From: Nemertoderma westbladi
Lineage: Eukaryota > Xenacoelomorpha > Nemertodermatida > Nemertodermatidae
NCBI GenBank assembly: GCA_032718475.1
Contig: JAUCBJ010000385.1
Location: 1 to 64,000, forward strand
DNA length: 64,000 bases
Direction of reading: 5' to 3'
Shown here in pieces: positions 1 to 9,231 of the stretch (position 1 is its first letter; every line of letters begins with the position of its first letter). A program made the position numbers and the translations under genes. The notes under the pieces were generated by a model. The model saw only the letters and a list, made by a program, of their open reading frames with translations. It was not told the origin of the DNA and made no database searches.

Positions 1-2058
1 AGCCGTAGGTCTCAAAGGCAACCGGGGAGAAGATGTAGCCCCGGTCGACTAGCTCCCGGTATTTGGCTGTTTTCTTCTCCTCAGCCACCTCCGCAACGCG
101 ACCCCCAGCAGTCAGGGCAAGGTGTATGTGGCTGGGACAAAGGGGATCTACCACAGTCGCATCCCAAGTGACGGATTTACCATGTTTCCATGGAACCATG
201 GTTACTCCGTCGACTCGCTTCCCACCACTCCTGCAGAGGCCTGGAGGTTCCAGCATAGCTGGGATCCTGCAGCTGGTCAACGCACGCTTAACCAGGTCAT
301 TGACCATGGCGTGGCGTGCGTGTCGCCCAGCGCTCCTCTTACAGGAGAGGCCATGGAGACCGTTGGGTGCGACTGGGTCGTCACAGCGGGCGCATTTGTG
401 AGGCTCGGTGACCGGGCTACCAAGGCGTATTGCGACTGCTACTTGCAACTGCGCGCCTGTAAGTTTCAGGCCCAGCGAGCTGACCGGAATGGCCTCAAGC
501 CAGCAACCCGACACATCGTTCTCGATACAATTTAGGCGCGCAGTATCGAGTGGCAGTGCCCCCTCGCGGATGGAAGCAAGGGACGCCTCGTGAACCGGCT
601 GTATCAGGACACGTTGTATGGCGTCAGTGGAGGAAGTGGCAGGTGGTGTGGTGCCAGTGTGGGAAGTAACTGTGGATGTGGTGTCAGTGGGAGAAGTGAG
701 TGATGGTGTAGGTGCGGTGGCAGTGGGAACGTGAGTGTCTGTAACAGTTGGAAGTTGTGCGTCCCGCGCGGTGGTAGCGAGGGCAATCGCAGGATCGGGG
801 TGGCTCCCGTCCGTTCTGAATAGGCGGCCTGAGAGATCGGAGCATGCAGCCGCTGAGGCAATGAAAGCGGAAGGAGCGAGCACGCATGCTGAACTGATCC
901 CCAGGCCACCCATCCGAACTGGGAGACAGGCCTGGTCCCACGATTTACCCCCCATGTCACAGTTGGTGATCTCCTGGAGCGCTCCACGGAGCGTCCGATC
1001 ATACTCCTTAAGGAGCTCCTGGTGTGTGAAACACGGGGCAGCCCGAAGGAAGTAGACCAGACGAGGGATGGCAAAAGCGTTCTTTAAAAGGTAGAACGCG
1101 TGGTGCGCATCCAGGAGAGGGAGTCGTTTGGCGAGGGTGGAGAGGTCGCTGATCTTCTCGCGGAGACAGGAGACCATAGCGGAGTCGCCGATGGGTGCAC
1201 CGAGCATCTCTAGATCTTCGAGCGAGGTGGTAAGGATGCCTGGGCACACCGTCTCGAACTCCGCAGCGATCTCCTGACGGATCGAATTGGAGACCTCCCC
1301 AACTATAAAAAGCTCGGTCTTCTTAGGGTTGATCTCCATCCCGAGCCGCTTCCCCTCACCCATCACCGTATGTAGGTCCTCCAACACCGTCCGGTGGTCT
1401 CCGGCGAGGTTACCATCGTCCAGGTACCAAACGTTGAAGTCAGACTTCATTGAATGGACCAGGTCGACGGAGGTGTCGCCGAAGAGGGCCGGTCCATCTG
1501 CATCACCCTGTTGAATTCCCTCTTCCGAGAGGAGTATCTCATCCCCATGGAAAAGGTAGCTTGGCTCGCCATAGGCAGCCAGAGTGTAGTTATACACTTG
1601 AGGGTGATTTCGATGGACCGTCTCTAGGATGGAGTCACGCCGGACGGAGTTGAAGGCGTTCCGAAAGTCCAGTTTCAGTAGAACGGTGCCAGGCGCGGAG
1701 GTGGTATTGATTAACGCCCGGGTCGCGTGGGCGGCAGCCTCGGCACCGTTCTTAGTCCCGATTCCCAGTTGGACGTCCCCGTAGGACTGACTCCGATCCC
1801 CACTGACGAGGTGCCCCGAGTATTTGGATGCCAGCCGCCGGAGGGTAAGTCCGACGGCTATTGGGCGAACCCCGTTGTCAGGTTTACTGAACGCGAAGAG
1901 GTTCGCCCCGAAGAAAACCGGTCGAATAACCGGGGGAACCTCGCCAGCGAGCACGATCTCAGTGAACCGACACAGACCTTTCAGGAGCCGAGTCGCGGGA
2001 GCTCCGTTTGAAGGATCGACGAGGTCCTTCAAGATCTGTGGCCGGAGCCCGTCCGGTC
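1..2058 (-). pseudogene. YLDD-type non-LTR reverse transcriptase with C-terminal CCHC/nuclease-like domain (C-terminal part)
   Basis: Read on the minus strand, one frame is open from 2058 to the left edge and runs off the window, so it has no stop here. In order it shows RT fingers motifs (RPIAVG near 1880), the palm motif LKLDFRNAFNSV (near 1680), GIQQGDADGPALF (near 1500) and the catalytic WYLDDG (about 1412-1429, YLDD rather than the usual FADD). Then follow a Thr/Pro-rich linker (about 610-760) and a CX2CX9HX3C zinc motif (about 343-400). A PD-(D/E)xK-like stretch comes last (RVDG, WDAT, AEEKK), ending in the VAFETYG segment at the window edge. This resembles the RLE-bearing non-LTR layout in general terms; I do not assign a named clade. 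The frame is cut at 2058 by the LTR element and resumes at 9799. Confidence 0.8.
2054..2058. repeat. Target-site duplication of element 1 (partner 9794-9798)
   Basis: CGGTC directly precedes the left LTR end and directly follows the right one. Five bases fits BEL/Pao-type integration. Collapsing it restores the reading frame of the interrupted retroelement, which confirms both boundaries. Confidence 0.9.
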
Positions 2059-2620
2059 TGTGACGGGATCCGAGAGGATCCCGGTTTATCCGGTGTGTTT
2101 CGTACGCGTCCCCGCCCCGCCGTGTGAATGGAAAAGGTAATAATTGTTCTAGTGTCGTTGTCGAACTCTGATAACGTTGAGATAATAAATGATGAGTGAT
2201 ACAGATAGCACAGTAGATAAAGCTAATATACCGGTAATATGGTGACGGTGGCGACGACGGTCTTAACAGTCACCGTACTGCCTTACTGTACTGGGATAGC
2301 TGACTGAGTAAACTGACTATAATGATTACCGTACAGGTAATATATATATTGCACGGGTTTGGCCGTTACAGTACTTAGTCGATGCTGTCCCCCCATTGGC
2401 TAATACCCCTGTTGGCACCCTTTGCCCCCCTCTGAAGTGCTTCCCTTCGCCCTTGCTGTTCTCTCTTGGTTAGGGGTTTGGCCCCTGACCCCTATTGTGT
2501 GCTTCCTTCCCACTCTTATTGGGATGGCACGAGTTGGTTAATTGCCCAATCTCGTGGCTCCCAATATTGCTTATCGGCTTATAACTTTATGGGGTGTTGG
2601 CGGGATTGAATAAGCTAACA
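2059..2620 (-). repeat. 3' LTR of element 1
   Basis: 562 bp, TGTGACGGG...AAGCTAACA in plus-strand reading, repeated base for base (by eye) at 9232-9793. On the minus strand it begins TGTTAGCTTATTC and ends CCCGTCACA. A TATATATA tract lies near 2340-2350. The identity of the two LTRs indicates a very recent insertion. Confidence 0.93.
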
Positions 2621-2658
2621 CTCCCCCCCATGCTATCTTCCCGGTAAGAAGATAGCAT
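2621..2658 (-). promoter_or_regulatory. Polypurine tract with adjacent 11-bp hairpin next to the 3' LTR of element 1
   Basis: On the minus strand a GGGGGGGAG purine tract abuts the 3' LTR, as expected for plus-strand priming. Immediately upstream, ATGCTATCTTC (2630-2640) and GAAGATAGCAT (2648-2658) form a perfect 11-bp stem with a 7-nt loop. Element 2 keeps the same stem at 22980-23008, with one loop change. Confidence 0.7.
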
Positions 2659-3218
2659 CAACCAAAAAGTGCGTTACAATCCCGCTGGATCCCGATCTAG
2701 TATCGGGTGTGGGGTGGGGTTATTTTCTTGGAGTCGGCTTTCCAGGCCGCTCCCTATGGGTATGATGTCACTACCCTCTGGCGTCTCGTGTCGGGCCGAT
2801 CGTGCGCTTCTCTCACACAATTTTTGTTTCCCCAACACTCTCGCCACTCTAACTTCGCTCTCTAACTCAACTCGCTCTCTCCCCACTCTTACACTCTCCC
2901 CACACCTGAATCGCACTCTAACTTCTCGCCAATAGCTCTTCTCACTATCTCCTCTCTAATCTCTGTCACTCTCTAAGGCCCTGACCTCTAATGCTACCCC
3001 TGTGCTATCATACTATCTACGTTATCTAACTTACTAACTCTAACTATCTAACTCTACTAACTACTAACTCTGCTCTCTGCTAACTCTTACTACTTTTAGC
3101 TCTAACTAAAAGCCTCTAACTTTCTACTAACTCTAACTAGAACTCTCTAACTCTACTACTAACTCTACTAACTCTTTTCTAACTCTGACTAAAATCCTCC
3201 AACTAACTCTATCTCTAT

Positions 3219-3768
3219 CTACGTGGCGCTAACGGTGCCCACAACCACAACCGGTACTACGTACCCTCTTACTAACTCTTTTCTCCATCTACGTGGCGCT
3301 AACGGTGCCCACAACCTCAACCGGTACTACGTACCCTCTTACTAACTCTACCTCCATCTACGTGGCGCTAACGGTGCCCACAACCACTCTACTACTGCTT
3401 CTACTCTGCTACTATCTTTCTAACTCTACTAACTCTCTACTATCTCTAACTCTACTAGCTGGCACCCTATGTGCCCGTCTCTACCACTCTACTCTATCTA
3501 CATCTCCACCTCAACTAATACCTCTATCTACGTGGCGCTTGCGGTGCCCACAACCACTCCCTGCTACTACTTTCTACGTGGCGCTTCCGGTGCCCACAAC
3601 CCCTCTCTTACTACTTTCTACGTGGCGCTTCCGGTGCCCACAACCACTCTCTTGCTACTTTCTACGTGGCGCTTCCGGTGCCCACGACCCCCCTACTACT
3701 ACTTTCTACGTGGCGCTTCCGGTGCCCACGACCCCCCTACTACTACTCGTGGCATGACAATATGCCAC
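3219..3768 (-). repeat. Repeated hairpin-forming motif in the 3' noncoding region of element 1
   Basis: A motif reading ACGTGGCGCT-N2-CGGTGCCCACAA on the plus strand recurs about eight times between 3219 and 3735 in pyrimidine-rich DNA. Its ends (GTGG and CCAC) can pair. A separate perfect stem follows, GTGGCAT (3749-3755) with ATGCCAC (3762-3768). Related motifs occur in element 2. The region codes for nothing recognisable. Confidence 0.6.
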
Positions 3769-3898
3769 ACTCCCTTACCCCGCCGCCTTCTAACTTCTCT
3801 ACTACTACCTAACTTCTAACTGCTACTTCTTACTATCCTCTACTAATTATTATTTAATTATTTTAATTATTTGTTTTTAATTAAATAATTATTTTCTT

Positions 3899-3952
3899 GT
3901 GGGAAGGGCGTCTCGCCCTCATTCCCACCCCCCTCAGTCCAAAATATTGGAC
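3899..3952 (-). promoter_or_regulatory. Pair of conserved hairpins just past the Gag-protease stop codon, element 1
   Basis: GTGGGAA-GGGCG pairs with CGCCC-TCA-TTCCCAC (3899-3928, one 3-nt bulge, 3-nt loop). GTCCAA pairs with TTGGAC (3937-3952, 4-nt loop). Both are retained in element 2 (26281-26334) although flanking DNA has diverged. A role in RNA 3' processing, packaging or translation control is inference. Confidence 0.55.
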
Positions 3953-3963
3953 GACTAAACCTC

Positions 3964-6846
3964 TTAACTAGGGCGATTCTTCCAACAGGCACTCTCCCAC
4001 TGCTGCTCTTGTAGGTCCTGTAGGATTCGCCGCACTCTCTTCGCCAATTCCATCTCACCAGGAATTGGTTCTCCCTCTTCTGCCACCCTGAAATCGGGTC
4101 TCTCCGCTGCCTTCTTAACTAGCTCATCTCCTGGCATCAAAATGCCATCTCCCTCCTTGTTGTCTCCCGCCGGCAGAATGAATAGAAAGTGAAAGAACAG
4201 GCAAAACAGGAGGTACAACAGCAGTCCTACCCCTCTCCATCCTGCCTTCCTTCTCGACTTCCCCCTTGTCGGTATGCCTCCAACCCGGACCTGCGTCTCT
4301 TCCGGACACTCCTCTGGACACTCCTCTAGACACTCCTTCTGACACTCCTCCGGGCACTCCCCCGGAGTGTTGTCCTCCGGACACCTCGCCGTCCGCTCCG
4401 CTCCATCTCCATACCGATGCTTGTTGGGAAACCTACTCTCCTCTGCCCACTTTCTTACTGTCACCTCCCTATCTGGCTCTACTATCTCCTGTTTCTCCTC
4501 TTCGTCCACTGCGCCTGCGGTGCCTGGTAACATGCACCCTGATGTCTCTGTCACACTGCATGGGATCTTAGTTTTAACTGGGCCGCTAAGCATCCATCCG
4601 AACGGCGTGAGGATCGCCGTCGGGTCCCGCTGCCTGTCTTCGCCGAAGACCGTCTTCATCCTCTCATGGGCCGTCGGGCAGTCCATTCCTACTATAATGG
4701 AGACCTTCCTAACGTCCACCTTTGGTATTGAGAAATCGATACCGTCCAGGAATCTATACTGCTCGACCTCAGTGTTGGTTGGTCGCCTGGCGTTGATGTT
4801 TATCGATTCGATGACGTGGATGGGGTCGATTGTCGCCCCATAGCCGCATCCCGGTGCAATCGCTGCTATCCTGCACCGCCCCGTCCTCGTCTCCAGGACC
4901 TCATCTTTACTCGAGACGGTAGTCACCGCCATTCTATTCGGCCTTGTCTTTAGCCCTATCTCTTCGGCCACCCAGTTCTCCACCAGCGTGAAGGCTGCTC
5001 CGCTGTCGACCAGCATTAATGTCGTTACTGATCGACCGCCCTCTCCTGATATCTTTACTGGTACTACCCCGAGTAGTACTTTTCTCTTCTTCTCCTCTTC
5101 TGGCGTACTTGTAGCCATTGTTTGGCCTCCAGTCTCGGACTCTCTAACTGCTGTTTCTCCACACTCTCCGGACCTGTGTCCTTCTACCACGCATCGATGA
5201 CATAGTCCGTTTGCGTTTGTGTAGGCTACACGATCTTGTTTGGGCAACGCTTGCCAGTGCTTACAACTCCTGGTCTTATGTGTTCCGTCTCGATGTAATT
5301 GACATTCGAATCCTGGATTATAGCGTTCCCTGTATAGTCCCTCACGTATCGCGCCTAGGTTTATATGTACCGATTTAGTGTTTTGGTTGTCTGTATTCGG
5401 CCTACTGGGTACATTGGGATTATGTTTATTTATGGTGTTATTTTCTTTCTGTCCCCGCCACGGTGTGGCCCTGCTACCAGCTAACTGTGGACTAGCAGTC
5501 CCCTGTGTGGCCGCATGTGGTAGTGATTGTCCTACTCTCGAGAATGGATCTGCAGGATCGTGTTCGGGTTTATGGCTTGTCCCCAAACTATCCTCGCTAT
5601 AGACTGGGTCTGTTATTAATTCGGCTTCATAGTTGAGGAAGCTCGACATTTCTTCTAGGCCCGGTTCCGCACCTTTCTTCTCACGTGTGGAGAAAGCGAT
5701 TTTCCTCCACTTCCTTCGTAACCAGACCGGCAGTGCCTGCGCTATCGTGGTGATGTTGTTAGACGCGTTGAGTTCGTATGGTGCGTCTAGCGTCTTTAAC
5801 ACGATTAACGCCTTCTCGACCTTGTTTGCAAAGGTCCTTATGCTAACGGGATTGTCCTGTAGGCCATCCGATGTTATGCCTCTCAGGGTTTGCCGGATGA
5901 TCTTGGCCGGGTGCCCGTATTCCCTATCTAGCGCCCGCCATGCTGTCGTGAAGCCGCCCTCGATGCCCTGGTATTGCCTCACGATGTCGTATGCTGGGCC
6001 TCCAGTATATACTTGCAGATATTTTAGGCACTCCGCCTGCGTCAAGTTCTTACTTAATATTTCGTTACTATACATGCGCCGAAACTGTAGATATTCTTCC
6101 GGCCTACTCCCATCGAATTTAAATGGTTCCACAGGTGGTAGCTCGATCCTAGTTTTTAACGCATCGATCAATGTGGCCATTCCCATCGCTTGCGCTTCTA
6201 ATGGGTTCGATGGATGTTGTATAGACTCCCCTATTGGGTGCGGTCCGTCCGTCCTATCTGTTGTTGATTTAATTTGTTGCGTCGGATATATCATTGGGGG
6301 TAACGGCCCCCTCCATATTTCCGTGTCGCATGATCTGTTCTCGTCCAAGGGGTTCGATGTTCTCGCTCCTATTGGGGTATATTGTTGATATTGTGATGGG
6401 GGAATGTCACCCTGTCCCCCTCCCACCGGTATGTTTGGTACTGGGGTTGATGTTAATATATTGGGGCCCATACATCTATCTACAATAAATCTCCCCTCCC
6501 CTGGATATATGTTATGTCCCTGTGTATTATAGTCATGCTGCTGTACCGATATAGGCCTACCTACCTCTCGCCTATCTACCGGTATGTACTCCGCGACTTC
6601 CGGGTTTAATCCCGTCGTTCGCGCTACCCTATCGCCTACTCTATCTCTCTCAGCATGGCCTATAATAGTATGTGCAGTAAGGCCTACAGTATGTCCTGCA
6701 GTCTGCATGTGCCCTTCCGGACCGAAGTTTATTCTTCGCGAATCTCGAATCTCCCCGCGACTACCGTAGTCTCGATCGGCAGCTATATCACGTCGGGAAG
6801 TTTCCCTTCGATCTCCTATCCTGCTCTCGTCTTCATATCGGTACAT
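3964..6846 (-). CDS. Gag-protease polyprotein with C-terminal transmembrane segment (element 1)
   Basis: 960 codons from the first ATG after the in-frame TGA at 6913-6915. DUF1759-type Gag homology spans about residues 237-385 (FKFDGSRPEEYLQFRRM, then LDREYGHP). A Cys/His zinc-knuckle region lies at about 515-562, ending C-H-x-C-x4-GH-x4-C. The aspartic protease has its DSG at 614-616 and a second lobe with GMDCP...FGWMLSGP at about 720-756. Instead of RT, the protein continues with a CPEECxxECLEECPEECPEE repeat (about 822-850), a basic patch, a hydrophobic helix (about 873-893) and an acidic tail. BEL/Pao proteins normally pass from protease straight into RT, so the stop here is unexpected. 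In element 2 the position equivalent to the upstream TGA is a TGG codon. Confidence 0.8.
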   Translation of the reverse strand: MYRYEDESRIGDRRETSRRDIAADRDYGSRGEIRDSRRINFGPEGHMQTAGHTVGLTAHTIIGHAERDRVGDRVARTTGLNPEVAEYIPVDRREVGRPISVQQHDYNTQGHNIYPGEGRFIVDRCMGPNILTSTPVPNIPVGGGQGDIPPSQYQQYTPIGARTSNPLDENRSCDTEIWRGPLPPMIYPTQQIKSTTDRTDGPHPIGESIQHPSNPLEAQAMGMATLIDALKTRIELPPVEPFKFDGSRPEEYLQFRRMYSNEILSKNLTQAECLKYLQVYTGGPAYDIVRQYQGIEGGFTTAWRALDREYGHPAKIIRQTLRGITSDGLQDNPVSIRTFANKVEKALIVLKTLDAPYELNASNNITTIAQALPVWLRRKWRKIAFSTREKKGAEPGLEEMSSFLNYEAELITDPVYSEDSLGTSHKPEHDPADPFSRVGQSLPHAATQGTASPQLAGSRATPWRGQKENNTINKHNPNVPSRPNTDNQNTKSVHINLGAIREGLYRERYNPGFECQLHRDGTHKTRSCKHWQALPKQDRVAYTNANGLCHRCVVEGHRSGECGETAVRESETGGQTMATSTPEEEKKRKVLLGVVPVKISGEGGRSVTTLMLVDSGAAFTLVENWVAEEIGLKTRPNRMAVTTVSSKDEVLETRTGRCRIAAIAPGCGYGATIDPIHVIESININARRPTNTEVEQYRFLDGIDFSIPKVDVRKVSIIVGMDCPTAHERMKTVFGEDRQRDPTAILTPFGWMLSGPVKTKIPCSVTETSGCMLPGTAGAVDEEEKQEIVEPDREVTVRKWAEESRFPNKHRYGDGAERTARCPEDNTPGECPEECQKECLEECPEECPEETQVRVGGIPTRGKSRRKAGWRGVGLLLYLLFCLFFHFLFILPAGDNKEGDGILMPGDELVKKAAERPDFRVAEEGEPIPGEMELAKRVRRILQDLQEQQWESACWKNRPS

Positions 6847-6912
6847 CCTGTACCCCTCTCTTAGCGTGTGGTGCGTTTCTCCGGGGCGACGGCAATCTCC
6901 CGAAGTCCGACC

Positions 6913-7316
6913 TCACTGACTCCCTAATTCCCTCTCTACTATCGACGGCTCGCTATCCGTCCTCGCTCTCCGGTTGCCCCTAGCAACGACTCTCCTATTA
7001 TCTTCACTCCTTCTCTCTTCGACCTCTCGGCTAAACTCTGCTAATCTTCTTCTATCTTCGACCTCTCTATTAAACTCTACTAATCTTCTCTCTTCTAACT
7101 GGGCTCGACGTTCCGTCGCCCGCCCTCTCGCGACGTCAACCTGTCTCTCTCTGCTCGATCGCACGCCGCTGGGGATACTCGCAATCCCCCTATTACTCTC
7201 CGTCGCCGGGTGTTGCGGTTTACCTAATTCGGCCCGCGCATTATCCGCCGACGCCTGTGGGACACTCCCTGCCCCCCCTCTCTCGCTACTAATCTCTCGC
7301 GGTAGGGTGCCCGTAG
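6913..7316 (-). CDS. Middle segment of the element 1 polyprotein, between a poly-G frame change and an in-frame TGA
   Basis: This frame joins the leader ORF upstream to the Gag-protease ORF downstream. It is rich in Arg and Glu (VEDRRRLAEFSREVEERR), probably helical. At its 5' end the C run at 7317-7326 has 10 bases, whereas two neighbouring copies of the same internal repeat (about 7438 and 7558) have 9. The extra base shifts the frame. At its 3' end a TGA (6913-6915) separates it from the next ORF, and beyond it the frame is open and homologous to element 2. Either the copy carries two lesions, or the element uses frameshifting and readthrough, or the homopolymer is an assembly error. Confidence 0.55.
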
Positions 7317-9136
7317 CCCCCCCCCCACCCGCTACTTCTAACTTCACTATCTCTTACTACAATTCTGCGTCCCTCTTGTCGGACATTTTCTACCCCCCTT
7401 CTCTCGCCACTAACCTTCTGTGGTGGGGCGCCCGTAGCCCCCCCCCACCCGCCACTTCTAACTTCACTACCTCTTACTACACTTCTACACCCCTCTTGTG
7501 GGGCATTCTCTGCCCCCCCTCTCTCGCCGCTAATCTCATGTGGTGGGGCGCCCGTAGCCCCCCCCCACCCGCCACATCTAACTTCAATATCCCTTACTTC
7601 GTCTCTACACCACTCTCTAGTCGACGCACTGTCTCTACTGCGGCCGGGTCTATTCACCCCCGCCCCCCTCTCTACTACTGCGAGGCCTACCAGGCCCACC
7701 CCGGGTTGGCTCAACCCCGCTACCTCCTGCCTACCAACTACGTGGCCTACCAGGCCGCCGTCGGGTTGGCGCAACCCCGCCACTTCCTGTCTACTAACTA
7801 CGTGGCCTACCAGGCCGCCGTCTGCCGGGCTATACACGTCTGGCACGTTCATATTAATAGCACCATTCCCAATATTATTTGTTAAATCAATTGAATTATT
7901 AGAATTTGAAACGGAATTATTTAAATTATTTAAATTAGAGTTGTTATTATTTTCAAAATTTAAATTGCTATTCGAATTATTTGAATTATTTTGATTATTC
8001 TGAATATTTGAATTAATATTATTATTTGAATTTAAACTTAAATTACTACTACCGGGTAAAATATTTCCTGTAATAAAGGGATTAGGGTTATTTACTACGG
8101 TACTATTAATACCAATATTTCCTAACGCACTACTACTACCCCCCTCGCCCGTACGGTTACTGTACGTACTGTAAGTGTACCGCACGCTCTGTTCTCTTGC
8201 CTCACGCTCTTCGCGTTCACTCTCTCGCTCCTTCCTTCCCCTCAGTCGCCACTCTAATTCTTCCATTTTTAATTTATATGCCATGCGTTCACTCTCTCGC
8301 ACCCGTCTTTCTTTTGCGGAGGATGTAGCAGACTTATCGGTTGCGACGGACTCCCGCCGCCCCTCCGTCCTACTAACTTTCCCCCGCTCTCCGGGGTTCT
8401 CGCTGACCAACGAGACCGAATCCTCGGAGCTAACCTCGGATTCGCCCTCGTGCGGTCCCGCCCAACCCACTAACTTAACTTCCCTGGCATCGACTAAGTA
8501 TGGCCCTATGTACACTACACCAGGCCCCATACCCCTACGTTCCCATAGCCCAAACAGTTCGATGGCAACCCCTCTCGCTCTCTCGCTGGCTAGTTCTCCC
8601 TGGCCAGAACGCACTAGGTAATCAAAGTATCTGTTCGACTCACCTAGTCGTCTCCTCAACTTCACCTGGTCTATCTCAACCCCTCCTCTAGCTTCCTTCA
8701 GTTGTTCCCGGGTCGCGGCGTAGGCTCGTCGAAGTCGATCAGAAACCCCGACATCCTCGTCGCCGACCTCCCCTCCATCTCTCCGGGTCCGACGTCGTAC
8801 CGGCGGCCCCACCGTCGCCGTTCCGGTGGGCCGTCCGTCGCCCTCGGTCTGTGGCTGACCAGCGACATCGGTACGTCGACCCTCGCTCCGCGTCGACTCG
8901 TCTTTCTCCTCTCCCGTCTCACTCTCTCCTCTACTCGACTCGCTCTCTCCTCGTAGACGACCCCCCACATCTTGGTTCGCCGGGTTGCTCGTTATCGACG
9001 TGGCCTCAACGTGCGTCGACGTGGTCGGCGTAGCATCGACCGGCGTCGTGGGTCCGTATCGTCTCGCCGTGGCCTCGCGGATCGTTAGATCGTCGTCCGG
9101 GGTCCGCGGCGGTGTCGTTCCTCTCTCTCGGCTCAT
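7289..9136 (-). CDS. N-terminal leader ORF of element 1 (Gag-like, Asn-rich)
   Basis: 615 codons starting 95 bp inside the 5' LTR. No named domain is recognised. It begins with a Ser/Thr/Glu-rich disordered stretch. A charged segment with likely helices follows (RRRLGESNRYFDYLVRSGQG). Next is an Arg/Glu-rich coiled-coil-like part, then an Asn/Ser run encoded by AT-rich DNA (about 7880-8060). It ends in Gly-rich tandem repeats (GWGGATGAPP units; HVVxRQEVAGLxQP units). The order resembles a capsid precursor leader fused in frame, apart from the poly-G shift, to the DUF1759 part. The strong base-composition change at 7880-8060, Asn codons inside GC-rich DNA, is notable. Confidence 0.65.
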   Translation of the reverse strand: MSRERGTTPPRTPDDDLTIREATARRYGPTTPVDATPTTSTHVEATSITSNPANQDVGGRLRGESESSRGESETGEEKDESTRSEGRRTDVAGQPQTEGDGRPTGTATVGPPVRRRTRRDGGEVGDEDVGVSDRLRRAYAATREQLKEARGGVEIDQVKLRRRLGESNRYFDYLVRSGQGELASERARGVAIELFGLWERRGMGPGVVYIGPYLVDAREVKLVGWAGPHEGESEVSSEDSVSLVSENPGERGKVSRTEGRRESVATDKSATSSAKERRVRESERMAYKLKMEELEWRLRGRKERESEREEREAREQSVRYTYSTYSNRTGEGGSSSALGNIGINSTVVNNPNPFITGNILPGSSNLSLNSNNNINSNIQNNQNNSNNSNSNLNFENNNNSNLNNLNNSVSNSNNSIDLTNNIGNGAINMNVPDVYSPADGGLVGHVVSRQEVAGLRQPDGGLVGHVVGRQEVAGLSQPGVGLVGLAVVERGAGVNRPGRSRDSASTREWCRDEVRDIEVRCGGWGGATGAPPHEISGERGGAENAPQEGCRSVVRGSEVRSGGWGGATGAPPQKVSGERRGVENVRQEGRRIVVRDSEVRSSGWGGGYGHPTARD

Positions 9137-9231
9137 CTTCGTCTTTGGTAGCCGTCAGTCACAGCTCGGCAGGCCTAGTGTTAAGACTGTGACGGGCAGT
9201 TACAGTTCAGGCAATTCTCAGATGTTAAGAC

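Noticed and set aside
3293-3819. Overlapping plus-strand ORFs in 3293-3819 and 25511-26106
   Set aside because: Low-complexity pyrimidine-rich antisense of the element 3' noncoding region; no homology and broken by repeats.
5633-6388. 251-codon plus-strand ORF
   Set aside because: Exact antisense shadow of the DUF1759 Gag frame, which has clear homology on the minus strand.
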